A stretch of 64,000 bases of DNA from positions 3,540,389 through 3,604,388 of the forward strand of contig CM035309.1 of NCBI GenBank assembly GCA_002900995.3. Reading direction: 5' to 3'. The DNA is from Ganoderma boninense. Its lineage: Eukaryota > Basidiomycota > Agaricomycetes > Polyporales > Polyporaceae. The translations under genes and the position numbers were made by a program. A model generated the notes under the pieces. The model searched no databases, was not told where the DNA came from, and saw only the letters and a program-made list of their open reading frames with translations. This document shows positions 1 through 10,831 of this stretch, piece by piece (positions within the stretch are counted from its first letter, which is position 1; each line of letters starts with the position of its first letter).

Positions 1-234
1 TTGTGCTCATGATAGTATGTTCGGGGTCCTTGGAAATCTACATCCACCAGTTCCTCCGTTATTGCATCCCACCGTGGCAGTTCCTGCGGACGCCGTTTTT
101 TCTTCGTGAAATTGCAAGTTGAGGGACTCTCTCGGTGTCCAGGGTCATCCTCCGAGAGGTTGGGTACAAATACCTGCACCCCATCGTCCTGCATTCTCAT
201 CGTCCTCTCGTCAGATTTCCCCTCCGTCGCCACC
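1..234. other. 5' flank of gene A
   Basis: This stretch holds no recognisable gene. It lies directly upstream of the start codon of gene A and presumably carries its promoter and leader. I see no clear TATA box, and it lacks the TCCTAATACAC block found upstream of the paralogous copies B and C. Confidence 0.4.
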
Positions 235-2845
235 ATGAGCGACAGCTCTCACGCAACTCCTAATGAGGGAGATCCTGCCTCCCTGGCTTACTTCCTATTC
301 TTGAGCCCTGCACCCATTGCATCGGCCGAGGAACGGGTACGTGTCTGCGCCTGTGCTTGTTCAACGTGTCTCTGATCCATGTTCCGTTGCCCGCAGTTGG
401 AATGGGACATATCCCGATGGTCGACTCGGCCATACAGGCTTCCATACCCTTCGACTCGTTGGCCTGCTTACGACAACGTGCATGGGGACTCGTATGCTTC
501 TCCCGAGTCAGCTCCTTTTGATAGGTCATTGTCCCGGTCGATGACGGATTCGGAGTCGCAACAGTCAGAGCCTGCTCCTCTCACGCCTACTCTCGAGAAC
601 GTTCGTCCTTCCTTCCTGCACACACTAGAACCTTTCTGAATCTGTTTCCTCCCACAGTTTACGCTTGATGAGACAGCCGGCATACATGTGAAGCCAGAGG
701 ACGACGTGGAGTCGGACCAGGACCAAATGTTCCGGCGCGTACGGCACGGCAGGAACTCTCCAGACAGTGTTACCAGCGCAGAACTTCCCGTAGTGCACCA
801 GCTCTCGAAGGCAGTATTAGGAAAACCGTCTAATGTGAAAGGTAACGCACAGCTCCACTTACACCAGGATGCCCAAGGAACTGATCCGTGTGGCTACACA
901 GGCATGGGGTATGTTGCCCTGATGGTACGCATTTGTCATTGTCGTTGTGGCGTTGCTCATGCTTACTGCTATCTACAGAGCATATCCGTAGAAGACGTCG
1001 ACAATCCGAAATTAAAAAGTCTCATTGTGGAGCTTCTCGCAGACACTTGTACGTCGGGTCTCTTCTGATACGTTCATCAGCCTGTGCCTACTGTTGACTC
1101 TATCATCCAGGCTCTGATCTCGCGTACGTCACATCACCTGGAAAAAGGATGAGCCACTGACGTCAATCCTCTGCAGATGGAGCCTTGGCGCAAACCCTTG
1201 CAAAATCGCATACTACGATAAACGCAAGCTGCCTATAAAGCTAAAGGACACCCGGCCTCCTGATGACTCTGCTGATGCAGAGCATACTCGGGTCACGCTG
1301 ACAGCGTGGACGGATAGTGACAGGAATGAATTTGAGAACCACACAAAGTTGCCTCACCCTTTAGACTTCAGGACCTATGCCGACTGGCAAGATGTCCCAC
1401 CTGAGTTCAAAATGCGTTATGCAGATAGTTCTGAAGGATGTGAGTGAATGTTCATTCTCTACAGTAACGCATGCTGAGGTCAACAATTCTAGACATGATC
1501 GGAAGAGAGAGCACAATCACTCTCAATGCTTACGATGCGGGTAGCGACTCCATTCGTCGCACAGCCCTCAATATGCGGTGGGCTATTGCATATGCCGTCA
1601 ACTTGAAAGTCCGGCAGTCCGCGGCAGATGGAGTACTTGCCTTGAGTTTGTATGAGTGAGTGATGTCGTAAAAATGTATGGAATTATCACACCCTAACTG
1701 TGACCAACAGCCATCAGAATGGCAGCAGATCAATTCGCGTGCCTCGTCGCGAGAGCGTATGTTGCTCTTTTCTTAGTGTCTACCAACAACGCTCTCACTA
1801 GTAACGCATTGATATTTTCAACAGAGCTTCTTATACAAGCTCCAGAAAATACTACCTCCCTGCACAAACGTATGTATCATCAGGCAATCAAAGTTTGGAA
1901 CTAGTCTGATTTTTCCTCTACAGGACTTCATAATTATGTACTTCACGGTGCGACCTCACCCAAGTTACTTCCCTGGAAAACGCGTGTGAGTGTCATATAA
2001 GATATTTTCTCTCCCTGTTATTTAAAGCATTGTCCCAGTCAATCTTGGGTGGCATTCAATGGATGGCCAACGTCTGATGCGCCTACCTTTTCTGAGCATA
2101 TACCCGTACATCGCAACGCATACAAAGACCACTGGTGGTCCGTGACACTTCTGAGGATTGAATTCCTAAGGTACGATGAAGATACACGCTGCGATCGCGT
2201 CATGCACCGTGATGAATATCCGGGCGGCCTTGAAGTTCTAGTTGATTCGGGTTTGTCACGTCCGCTTCGCTCAAATGTTCAAGGCTTAGCTCTCCCTCCA
2301 TCTTTCACGTCAGGTTCCAGCACCTCCGAACTGCCTTACAGGACCATCAATGGCATCCACACTGCAGTATTTCAGAACACCTATTCGTTGCCTACAGGTG
2401 GCGACAAACCACCCACATATCATATTCCAAGTCACTTCAACCCGAAGCGCTACAGAGTGCGACTTGTATTTGAGGGAGAACCTGGGGAGGAAGATGTGGC
2501 CATCTTTGCACCGTTCAGTCATTTCGTGTGTGCACGCGATCTCACAGTGTGGCCGGATAGAGTCGAAGATTGCCCATGGCAAGGTGTAATCTTCGCTGGT
2601 CACAGGGACACCCCATTTGGGGTCCTGGGAGTGGTAAGTGCACGATGTCTATTCCCCTGAACTGGCACATTGTCGCTCATCCTTGACTGGTTCACGCAAA
2701 CGTCGCACAGAACTTCTTCCAGACCATGCACATCTCATTCCACAAGGGGCGTGATGGGATCAACTATCTCCGTATGTCCACTCAGCAGGAGGACGTGCAG
2801 ATGTATCGAGTGCGCACGCCGCCGGACACCGTCCGAGTCGGATGA
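235..2845 (+). CDS. Hypothetical multi-exon protein, family copy A
   Basis: I do not recognise the function. The gene starts at the ATG at 235. Exon 1 is 235-336, exon 2 is 398-600 and exon 3 starts at 658, with short introns between. Later exons carry the conserved core seen in copies B and C: a FNGWP motif near 2052 (LNGWPC in B and C), a 'W.V.LL...F..YD' stretch near 2130-2170, and a last exon near 2710-2845 beginning NFFQTMHISFHKG, matching NFFQSMFVALHIP in copy B. An intron that splits the codon after DSG near 2250-2310 sits at the same place as a GC-AG intron in copy B, but here has a normal GTTTGT donor. The N-terminal third is Ser/Asp/Glu rich and looks disordered. No signal peptide or membrane segment is obvious. 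A is the most divergent of the three copies. Internal exon limits between 850 and 2050 are uncertain. Confidence 0.6.
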
Positions 2846-3371
2846 ATAATGGTGGAGACGATTGAGGTGACTGTCGTTCGTGGGGAAAGATCGAGATTCA
2901 TGTACTCCTTGTATTTGTATGCATAATGTCAGGCCCCTCGGGGACATTTTACAAACGCGGGCGGGCGTCGCGTCAGCGCAGAGCTTGAAGGCAGCTGGAA
3001 TTGTTAGGCTAATGCATATTGAATCAGCGGTGTTGAAAAGCCAAAACCTGAATAGTAACTGGGACCAGTCTCGTGCATCCAATATTTCCAGACAACTCGT
3101 GTCAGGAATGTACTGAAGAATGAACACGCTCAGAATCCAAATCCTGCGCGAAGCCTTAGAGTTGCGAAGCGCACTAGGACTGCCTGTCCCCGGCACGAGA
3201 CGGTCCGGTTCCCGCGGAGTCCCGAATCGGAAGACACAGCCTGCACGGCGGACACGTGGCTGGGAGATCCAAGGCTGCGCACCCTCAGCCGCGCGTACGT
3301 TCTCGTCCCCGACCACAACCCGGCTGTATTGCGACCCACTTTCGTGGAATGCCGCTCTCTGGCAGTCTTAT
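2846..3371. other. Intergenic region between gene A and F-box gene F1
   Basis: No convincing gene. The inverted duplication shared with the right end of the window begins here, near 3190 (GCACGAGAC...CGGTCCGG). From that point the sequence is clearly related to the reverse complement of 63.33-63.51 kb. To the left of it I see no similarity. The part next to F1 probably holds its promoter. Confidence 0.5.
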
Positions 3372-5282
3372 ATGGATTCCTCTAGTCTGTAAGTAAGTTT
3401 AACCTTCGTCCTGGTTGATCATCGTTGTTCACGTCCAGAAACTTAAGCTCTCTCCAAACGTTGCATGACGATGTCCTTCTCCAAATCTTCGACATCTTAC
3501 GGCCCAATCAAGGTCTACGCTCCCTTTCAACCACTTGCAAGTCTCTCAGAAGGGCGTGTGCCCCATCGCTGTTCAAGAACTGTATTATTAATGTGGCTAC
3601 TCCCATAACCCCCGAACGCCTTCTCCCGGCCCGCTTACAGGCTCATTGCCAGTAAGCTCGCCACTATCTTTGTTTTCTCGTCGCCGTCGTACTCACATTG
3701 TCCGAACAGATCCCTTACTCTGATGGATGATTGTCCTGATCTCGGTAGCTTGACAAAAACTCATCGCAGACTCCGCTACACCGACGATCGTCTTCTCTGT
3801 GGCGTGATCGACGGACAGGTCCTGAAAGGTGTCTTACTCGCTATGCCTCGTTTGCGCTCCATCTCTATCTCCTTCATTTGCAAAGAGATCCACGGCCTGA
3901 GGTGGGAGACATTGGTCTCTATCCTCTCCGTGCCACGCCTCGAAACCTTCACGCTGCAGCGGTTCAACTTCAGCCCCCGGCTACGTCTAGCCTCTAACCT
4001 CGATGCGCTCACTGTTGCGCCCTTGAAATCGTTCCGGTATGTCCAGGCGGCGTTCCTTTGGCCCCGGATACCACACTATTTTCCTCCAGAGCGGGATGCA
4101 CTTGCCGACGTACTTGGGCGGCTTCATGACACCCTCGAAATCCTTCACCTCCCGAGCATGTCTGCGCCTATCGACGCCCTATCTGTGGACCTCTGGCCCT
4201 GTCTGCGCAAGCTCGTGCTGCAGGGTCAACTCCCAGAAGATATACGCAGCCCTTTCATCACCCTCCTTTCCGGCATGCCGAAGCTTCGCATCCTCCGTCT
4301 GATGTTTGCACTGCCGCGTGGCGTCCTCCCCAAGCCTGTATGGCCGCGAGGCGTGGACATCTCGTTCCCATGGCCCGACCTGGAGGAGCTTGTCCTGTCG
4401 TTTCCAACGCCGGACGATCAGCTGTACAGCTCCCTCCCTCCATCTTTGCGCCGACTGTCGCTACGTTGCTGCCCACATCACTGCGTGCACGAGTGGGTGG
4501 ATCGTCCAGAGTGGCACTCGCCTATCCTCTCGGCTTCCGAAATGCTTAGTGTCCTTTCACGGTGCCGATTACCCCATCTAGACCACCTCCAGTTCGAATA
4601 TCGTGCCGACGATGCCGACGCGTCGCTTCTCCAGTACCTGCATGCGGCGTTTCCCCGTCTGTTCACTCTGGAACTGCATCGATTCCGGCTGGCCGGAGTT
4701 CACGACATCCCTCTGGTAAGACAAAATTTTCGTTCCCCCGGAGCGTTTTCTGACCCGTTGTTACGTCTCCTGTCTAGATTGCCATTGCGCAAGAGATAGG
4801 ATCCCTGAGTCGTCTGGATATGCTCTCCCTCCATCTCGACTCCGTCGGTTACCCAGAGCCTACCTTTGAGCCACTTAGATTGGGCGGCTTCGTGCCGGTG
4901 ATGAGTTTCGAGCAGATGACAGCATCTGACAGGATGCTCCATTCGCAGGCCGACCTCTTGGCCCCGTTGCTGAGCAAATCTGTTCGTCTCCTGCGACTTG
5001 TGCAGCGGAACGAAGACGACGCGTCATGGGAAGCCTACCGCATACTCCGTGCGCCTGACACCGGCAATGTGTTGCGCACCTGCTACGATGCTGAACGTTC
5101 GACTGAGGTGAGCTCCTCGCTGTTCATCCACCCGCCACTGCATGTTTGACGCTTTCCGTAGCACCTAAGCCCTAATTGGTTTGTAGACTTCACAGATCCA
5201 GATTAGTGCTACGCTCTCCCACTGTAGGTATGGGAGTGAAGTTGAGATGATGATGTCGCACCAAAGATCGCAACTTTTGTGA
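3372..5282 (+). CDS. F-box / leucine-rich protein F1
   Basis: F-box proteins normally bind Skp1 and recruit substrates to SCF ubiquitin ligases; that role is inferred from the family. The gene has five exons: 3372-3388, 3439-3651, 3710-4715, 4778-5107 and 5187-5282, all phase-consistent, giving about 553 residues. The F-box lies near residues 8-50 (LHDDVLLQIFDILRP, then TTCKSLRRACAP). A leucine-rich region with loosely repeated L..L.L units follows, and a conserved RCCPHHC motif sits near residue 320. The start gives a tiny first exon ending in a GTAAGTAAG donor, as in F4 and F10. The middle of exon 3 (about 4150-4555) is nearly identical to F4 at 23.7-24.1 kb, while the flanks resemble F10, which suggests gene conversion. 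The last small exon is supported only by frame and a similar exon in F10. Confidence 0.8.
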
Positions 5283-5365
5283 GAGATTCAGCAACATAGC
5301 AAGCAATCCATCCGCGAGCGGAACCTAGCCACTCCGAGTGGGTCATAACACTCTCAATCGATTAT

Positions 5366-5470
5366 GTACGTCCAATATCGCTTTCCCCGCGCTCTCGGGC
5401 CCGCGCACGACACACTCCTACCTGGCCGCGCGTGGCGCGCCCCTCATCTATCTTCCGGAAGGACACCACA
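5366..5470 (-). pseudogene. Relic of MDR oxidoreductase 3' end (left arm)
   Basis: The reverse complement carries a stretch like TGTCGTGCGCGGGCCCGAGA followed by GCGCGGGGAAAGCG. It matches the last exon of the intact MDR gene around 15435-15480 (HVVHGLENAGQAI). No open frame survives. The same relic exists in the right arm at 61.23-61.35 kb with the mirrored orientation, so it predates the duplication of the arms. Confidence 0.55.
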
Positions 5471-5829
5471 GCGAGCATTCAGTGCCTCGATTAGGGCTGA
5501 TACCGGTGGACGTACGACGACCCGGGCGTGCCGCGCTTTAAAGTCCATCATGACCTCCATAGTTCATACTTTTGTCCGAGACGAAGGCGCATGGAAAATT
5601 CTACCCCAGATTCAGAGCGCCGTCAAAACCGAAGGTGCAGGTGGTTCATGGTCACCATCTCCGCTCATAATTTCGTGATCCGCATACCCTGATTCTAAGC
5701 CTCCGTGTGCTGTGACCTGCGATATCGTTGAGCTAAGCTGCAACAGTTTCGCCATGCCGTATAACCACGATCCGTGAGTCGGACCGAGACATATTGCCCT
5801 AGCTCGACTGGTGTGCTGAAGCTTTCCAC

Positions 5830-6430
5830 AGGCTCTTGTATAGACTGAACGAGGACGTATTTATCCGGATCTTCGAGCTGCTCCGTCCCCATCGAGAACT
5901 ACGCGCGTTGTCAGCTACCTGCAGAACTCTTCGAAGATCGTGCGCCCCAGTCTTGTTCAAACGTTGTATCGTTCCCCGGACTGTTCACGTTGGAGGTCCA
6001 TCGCTTCGGACCAGAAGGAGTAGACGAAATTCTTGTGGTATGATTGTAATTGCTCATCCCCTTGAAGCCTCTTCTGGTTCCGCTGTATCCTGCAAGCTGC
6101 CATTGGCAAAGCGCTTGGATCATTGGGGTGTCTCCATACACGCTCTGTGCATCTGGACTCCCCCGACCAGTCCCGGTCTACTGCCTTGATATCAGTCGAA
6201 TTGGGCCGATTCAGGTCGTACCCACACACGAACAGATGTGTGCCACGGGGAGGATGATGCAATCGCAGGCAGATCTTCTGACCCCATTGCTCAGTAGGTC
6301 TGTGCCACTATTGCGCATCGTGGAATGGGACAGAGACGTCGGCGGAACGTGGCGGGTGTATCGTATATCGCGAACAGATGACGCCGGTAATGCGGCGCAT
6401 GCCTGCTACGATGGTGACTGTTTGACGGAG
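5830..6430 (+). pseudogene. Deleted F-box paralog F2
   Basis: An F-box (residues LYRLNEDVFIRIFELLRP, then ATCRTLRR...FKRCIV) is read to about 5971. The sequence then jumps, out of frame, straight into the C-terminal part of the leucine-rich region (FPGLFTLEVHRFGPEGVDE) from 5972. The right-arm counterpart F9 still has the intervening approximately 1.1 kb, so this is an internal deletion plus frameshift. Only a GTT-like microhomology is seen at the junction. A C-terminal exon remains recognisable to about 6430 (THEQMCATGRMMQSQADLL, then the DAGNAAHACYDGD stretch). Not expected to make a functional protein. Confidence 0.8.
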
Positions 6431-6901
6431 GTGAGCTTCATGTGGTCGATTACGTGGTGCTCCCCGCCTGACGCTATCCATGCAGTACCTTTTCCCCGAT
6501 CTGTTCGTGAAGCTATCAGGACTAGCTTGACGTCGACCTGTATCGGAGCTCTGTCGAAATAACATCCTAGATAGATGTTGAGCTAACGTCCACCATCCAG
6601 CTTCGTATACGACGACGGTCGTCCGAGCTTAGGGACCTGAGATATCTACTATTTGGCCAACTCGTACCCTCCAACGAATTCTTCTTAGGCTCGACTACAG
6701 TTGTTTAAAGTGTAGCACAGATAATAAGTAAGTAGATAGAGGTCGTGCCAACTGGCAGTAGAACTTCAGGTCAAGACACTCGTCCGCCCGACTCCTCGCC
6801 CGAGTTTCTTAGATGGCACTTCAGGGCATAAATTTGGACAGCAAAAAACAGGTAGACGGCTCAATCAAGCGACAGTACAAAGTCCAGTATCATCAACAAT
6901 C
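6431..6901. other. Intergenic between F2 relic and FunK1
   Basis: No gene seen. The sequence is colinear with 58.68-59.15 kb reversed, apart from small indels (for example AAGTGTAGCACAGATAATAA occurs in both arms). It holds the 3' ends of two converging units. Confidence 0.5.
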
Positions 6902-9900
6902 TCACCCGCGAAGCTTTCGGCTTCCGGTCCCACCGCGAGCACTCCGTGTTGCTCTCGATCCGCCCTCGCGTCCACTACCCCGTCGGGATCCGGTCGCACG
7001 CCCACTCCCAGTCCCCCTCGATGCATTGTTCGCCCTAGTCCTCGAGCGAGTGCCAGTAGATGGACCAGCTATACTTCCCGCATCTGCTGCCGCCGTGCGA
7101 GAGCCGGTGGATGTGCCAGCCGCATCGTCGCATTGCTCTCGTGTGCTCCGCTTGCCAGAATTCATCTTACGGCGTTTAGATGGCCCTCCATTGGCAGGGG
7201 CAGTCTCCGCGTCGTCGTCAAGTTGATCCACCTGGCGAACCAAGGTCCGGCGAGGAATCACAGCGGCCGTGTCATCCTCGCGCACGGCGACAGGGTCCGC
7301 GTCGTCGTCGTAGTACACTGGGCCCTCGACGTCCTCGGGCAGGGGCGGGGGTTCCTTGCCGTCTGCGGCCTTGCGCTTCGAGCTGCCGCCGTAGCGGCGC
7401 TTCTTCTTCGAGCCCATGCGGTTGTTGGCCGGCATGACGCTGTTGGTACGGATATCGGGGAGACGATGAGAGACCGCCTTGTCTTTATCGGGCCATTTCT
7501 TGTCGGGGGCCAGCGCGTCATCAAAGCACCTCAGGATCATGTCGTAGTCGAGGGCGTCGAAGACATAGTTTGTTAGCACGACTGTAGAGAGGGCGAGCAT
7601 GAGGTCGGTCAGAGGCTGGTTGTCTGGGATAACGAGCTCCTTCGCCCCGTGCTTCAACCAAGCCATCTTCGCACTGGCACACTTGCTGTCGTCGCCGGCG
7701 GGGAAGACCGTGAGGAACGTGTTGTCTCCAAAAGGGTGCGCGTGGCTGGTGTAGCGCAAGACCATCCAGACTAGGACCCAGTAGAAGGACTCGAGGTCGT
7801 GGCTGATTGTGTGGATGACACCATACACAGGAACAGAGAGGAGACTGATCGCCATGAAGTAATACGTGCCCTGTATTCAAGTGATAACATCTGTCAGCCG
7901 GAGGAAGAGGCAGTATTCAAGACGCGACTTGCCGTGCGCTCCTTCAATTCTCCACCTACATCGTCCCCTATAAGCAGTTCTGACAGTGCCTCAGCGCCCA
8001 ACGCGCTCAAGTCCCCTTCAGGGGCGGTGCGGCTCATGGTCGAGAAGTCAAAGTCGTGGAGGAAGCCGCCTCGGCTCGTCTTGCTGAGCACGTCGTCCAC
8101 AATGAGGATATTGCCTATGCTCACATCTCGGTGCAGGATCCCCGCACCGCTCATCGCCGCTCTGTGTCCTATAGGAGAACTGGGGTGAGTAGACAGCCTA
8201 AACCAGAGAAACACAACAAGCGCACCTTTAATGGCATCGCGCATCGCAACAGCGAGCTCCCTCGTCGTCTTGAAGCTGTTCAGCGGTCGCCCGACGGTGT
8301 CCAACACGAGCCGCATGTGGCTTCGCTCCCGGTGCCAGTACTTGTCGCCGAACAGCTGCCGCCACGTGAACGTCTGGTGCATCGGGCGCGGGTGCAGAGC
8401 TTCGCCGACGCCTAACGAGGTTAGCAACGGCGTTGGAGTGGAGGTGGCTGGCAGCTCAGAGTCTACAGCCTTCGTCCTAGAAGCAGTGAGGCGCGGCCGG
8501 TGGTCCACATCGGTACCCCCATTAACAGTCTCAGACGGGCCTTGGTCATCGGCGTAAAGGGACGCCTCCCATCGCCGCACCTCCCATTCGCCCATGTCCC
8601 CGCCACACAGCAGCCCAGGCAAACCGACGCGCTTGTCCTCGTCGATCGTCTGCAGGCGCGCGTAGAAGTCGCTCTCGGGCTGGCGGACGAGCTGGCGCCA
8701 CGCCTCCTTGACCACGGCCAGCTGCAGAGGAGGGGAATCCCCACACTCGGAGTCAGAGCTAGAGCCAGGGTCAGAGTCAGAGTCCTCGGCTTCAAGCTCG
8801 CCGTCGTCGTTCCAGCGTCGAGTGTCGCGAAGCCCAAGCCAAGCGGTCGTCGAGCGCGAGAACAGCCGTCCGTTCACGCCGAGCGCCTTGAGCAGGATGA
8901 ACGCATCAGGCTCACCAGCCTGGTCGACGAGCCCTGTGCCGGGGGTGCAAGCCTGAGGAATTTCGGCGCGCCGCGCCTCCTCCCAGACGAAGGCTTCGAG
9001 GTCGATGCCGAGTTCCTGCAAACGCGGCGTGACCCATTCACGGTCCTCCGCCGTGAGCTTGCGGACGGTGGGGTCGGCGCCGACGATGACGCCGCCGTCG
9101 CACGGGTGGACGAGCCGCCAGAAGAAGCGTTGGATGAGCCTCAGGTGGCCCGGGTCCTTGAGGGAGAGACTCTTGGAGACGACAGCGCACGCGTGGTCGA
9201 ACCGCACGAACCGCAGCGTGTGCCCATACACGCCGATGATGAACACGCTGAGGAAGCCGTGCGCGTGCATGAGCCCGCGCGCGTTCATGGCGAGCTGGAT
9301 CTGAGTGTTGACGTGCTCGAGGCCGTCCTTGTCGAACGGGTCGTCCGATTCAGTCGCCTTGGCCTCCATCGTCAGCGCGATGTCAAACCACTTCGGTTTG
9401 TCGCCAAGCGTGTTGGCCTTGACGCCGGGGAACGAGACCGCGATGTCCGGGTAGGACTTGTGGTGGTCCTTCGCGAATGCCGAGAAGGGGAACTGTTGCT
9501 GGACGCGGTATGCCTTGAAGAATGCAGGTCGTTTGTCTGCCGGGAAGGTGGCTACGAGCTCTGTGAAGCCCTTGACCTACTCGTGGTCAAGACCGATGTC
9601 GCGACGCGATAGCAATGAACCACGTACCAGCGTGTCATAGGAGTCCTTCTCTTTTCCTGGCGTCGGCTTCCACTCAGAGAAGAGATCGCGGCCTTCGAAG
9701 TTGTCGGCGAGGGGGCAGCGAGTCGTCGAGGGAACAAACTTGCGCAGGTAGACGTCCGTCCTGTCCTTGGAGACGTGGATTCTGTCGACGATCTCTTGAG
9801 CCCATCCTTCGCGCTGGCCGCCCTTGTTGGTCTCTTCAACCACAACGGGATGTTGTTTAGACTTGACAGTCAAGGGGGTAGCATGAACGCCGCTCATACC

Positions 9901-9954
9901 TGAGCTGCAAGAGCAGAAGAAGCGAGAGTTGAGGGACCCAGTTGAGATCGACAT
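6902..9954 (-). CDS. FunK1-type fungal protein kinase, left copy
   Basis: Fungal-type serine/threonine kinase of the FunK1 (Pkinase_fungal) family; substrates are unknown. There are four exons on the minus strand: 9954-9628, 9576-8226, 8168-7933 and 7870-6902, giving 960 residues. Kinase motifs are visible: a WRQLFGDKYWHRERSH block, GILHRDVSIGNI near residue 570 (HRD catalytic loop with N) and HDFDFS near 598 in place of DFG. A C-lobe block SHDLESFYWVLVWMVLRYT follows, and then a basic Arg/Gly/Ser-rich tail with nuclear-signal-like clusters. The third intron (7871-7932) has a GC donor (GCAAGT), as does the right copy. An alternative start is the ATG at 9897, since TATAAAATG overlaps the ATG used here. 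Transcribed away from the MYND gene. Confidence 0.88.
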
Positions 9955-10831
9955 TTTATAGGATCGAGGTGTAGGCGATGGTGGTTGAGAATGAACAATG
10001 GGGGGTAAGGGCGCTAATGAAAATGGCAAGTCAGTACACATCTCGATCATGATGGCAGCGCATTCCGCACATGGAAGCGATGACCGGTGCTCGAATAGAT
10101 ATTTCTGATATGTGAGCGACAGGATTGGTCGCGTGCTGGACGAATCTCTTTCCCAGCTTGCCCACCGCCACTTTGCGTGTGCAATTGTCTCGAGCCAACG
10201 ACGACCTAGAGAAGTAGCGGTGCAAGAAATCAGCCAAAAATTCTGCTGAAAGATCTGGGGATATTAACTATTGGTGTGGGGGAGAATTGTGCAGGAGGGT
10301 GCTCAGTGGCCCGGGACGAAGACTCGGAGGTGATGACGAGGCTGTGGTACTTGCAAATGAGTTATTTATGATAATTGAGCTTTTTTCTAAGCGATAGAGA
10401 AAGAACATACATAACGTTGTCCAGTCCTTTGTCTCAGCTGAAAGGGCAACAAAAGAGAAGCGTGTGGATAGACAAAGGGAATCACTCGCAAGTTGAACAA
10501 TATCCCGATCACTTCCAAGTTTGATTGCCGGTGGATGTTAGCGCCCTTCGGGCGGTAGCTGCAGCTCTCTCGAGCTCTCGGACGCAACTACAGCTGTGCT
10601 CCGACTTGAATTCATCCTCTTGGTTCTCCATCCAACTACAGTTCGCTTTGTTTTTTCAGGGAGTTGTGGAGGAATATAGGATGGCGGAGCTCTTAGACGA
10701 ATGCCTATATGGTCGGGAGGGGCGGCACGCGGCTCCCCGCCACTCGCTGCGTACTACTACGAACTTGCGACCACAACCTGCTCATCTCTGCTCACGCCGT
10801 CCCCGACAGGTCACAAATATTAAATACTGAC
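9955..10831. promoter_or_regulatory. Shared divergent promoter of FunK1 and MYND genes
   Basis: These 877 bp separate divergently transcribed FunK1 (minus) and MYND (plus). No coding region is convincing. A near-palindromic CTCTCGAGCTCTCGG stretch lies near 10568-10585 and is also present in the right arm. The FunK1 side has TATAAAA reading on the minus strand, ending at the FunK1 start codon. The mirrored right-arm interval is 54705-55619, similar in length and content. Confidence 0.5.

Noticed and set aside
2735..3316. 193-codon minus-strand frame
   Set aside because: Spans the end of gene A and the arm boundary, has no paralog or domain, and is not conserved in the right arm.
8500..9612. 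Long plus-strand frame opposite the left FunK1 gene (and its mirror at 57083-55965)
   Set aside because: It is an antisense shadow of the GC-rich kinase exon, with no domain and an amino-acid pattern fitting the complement.
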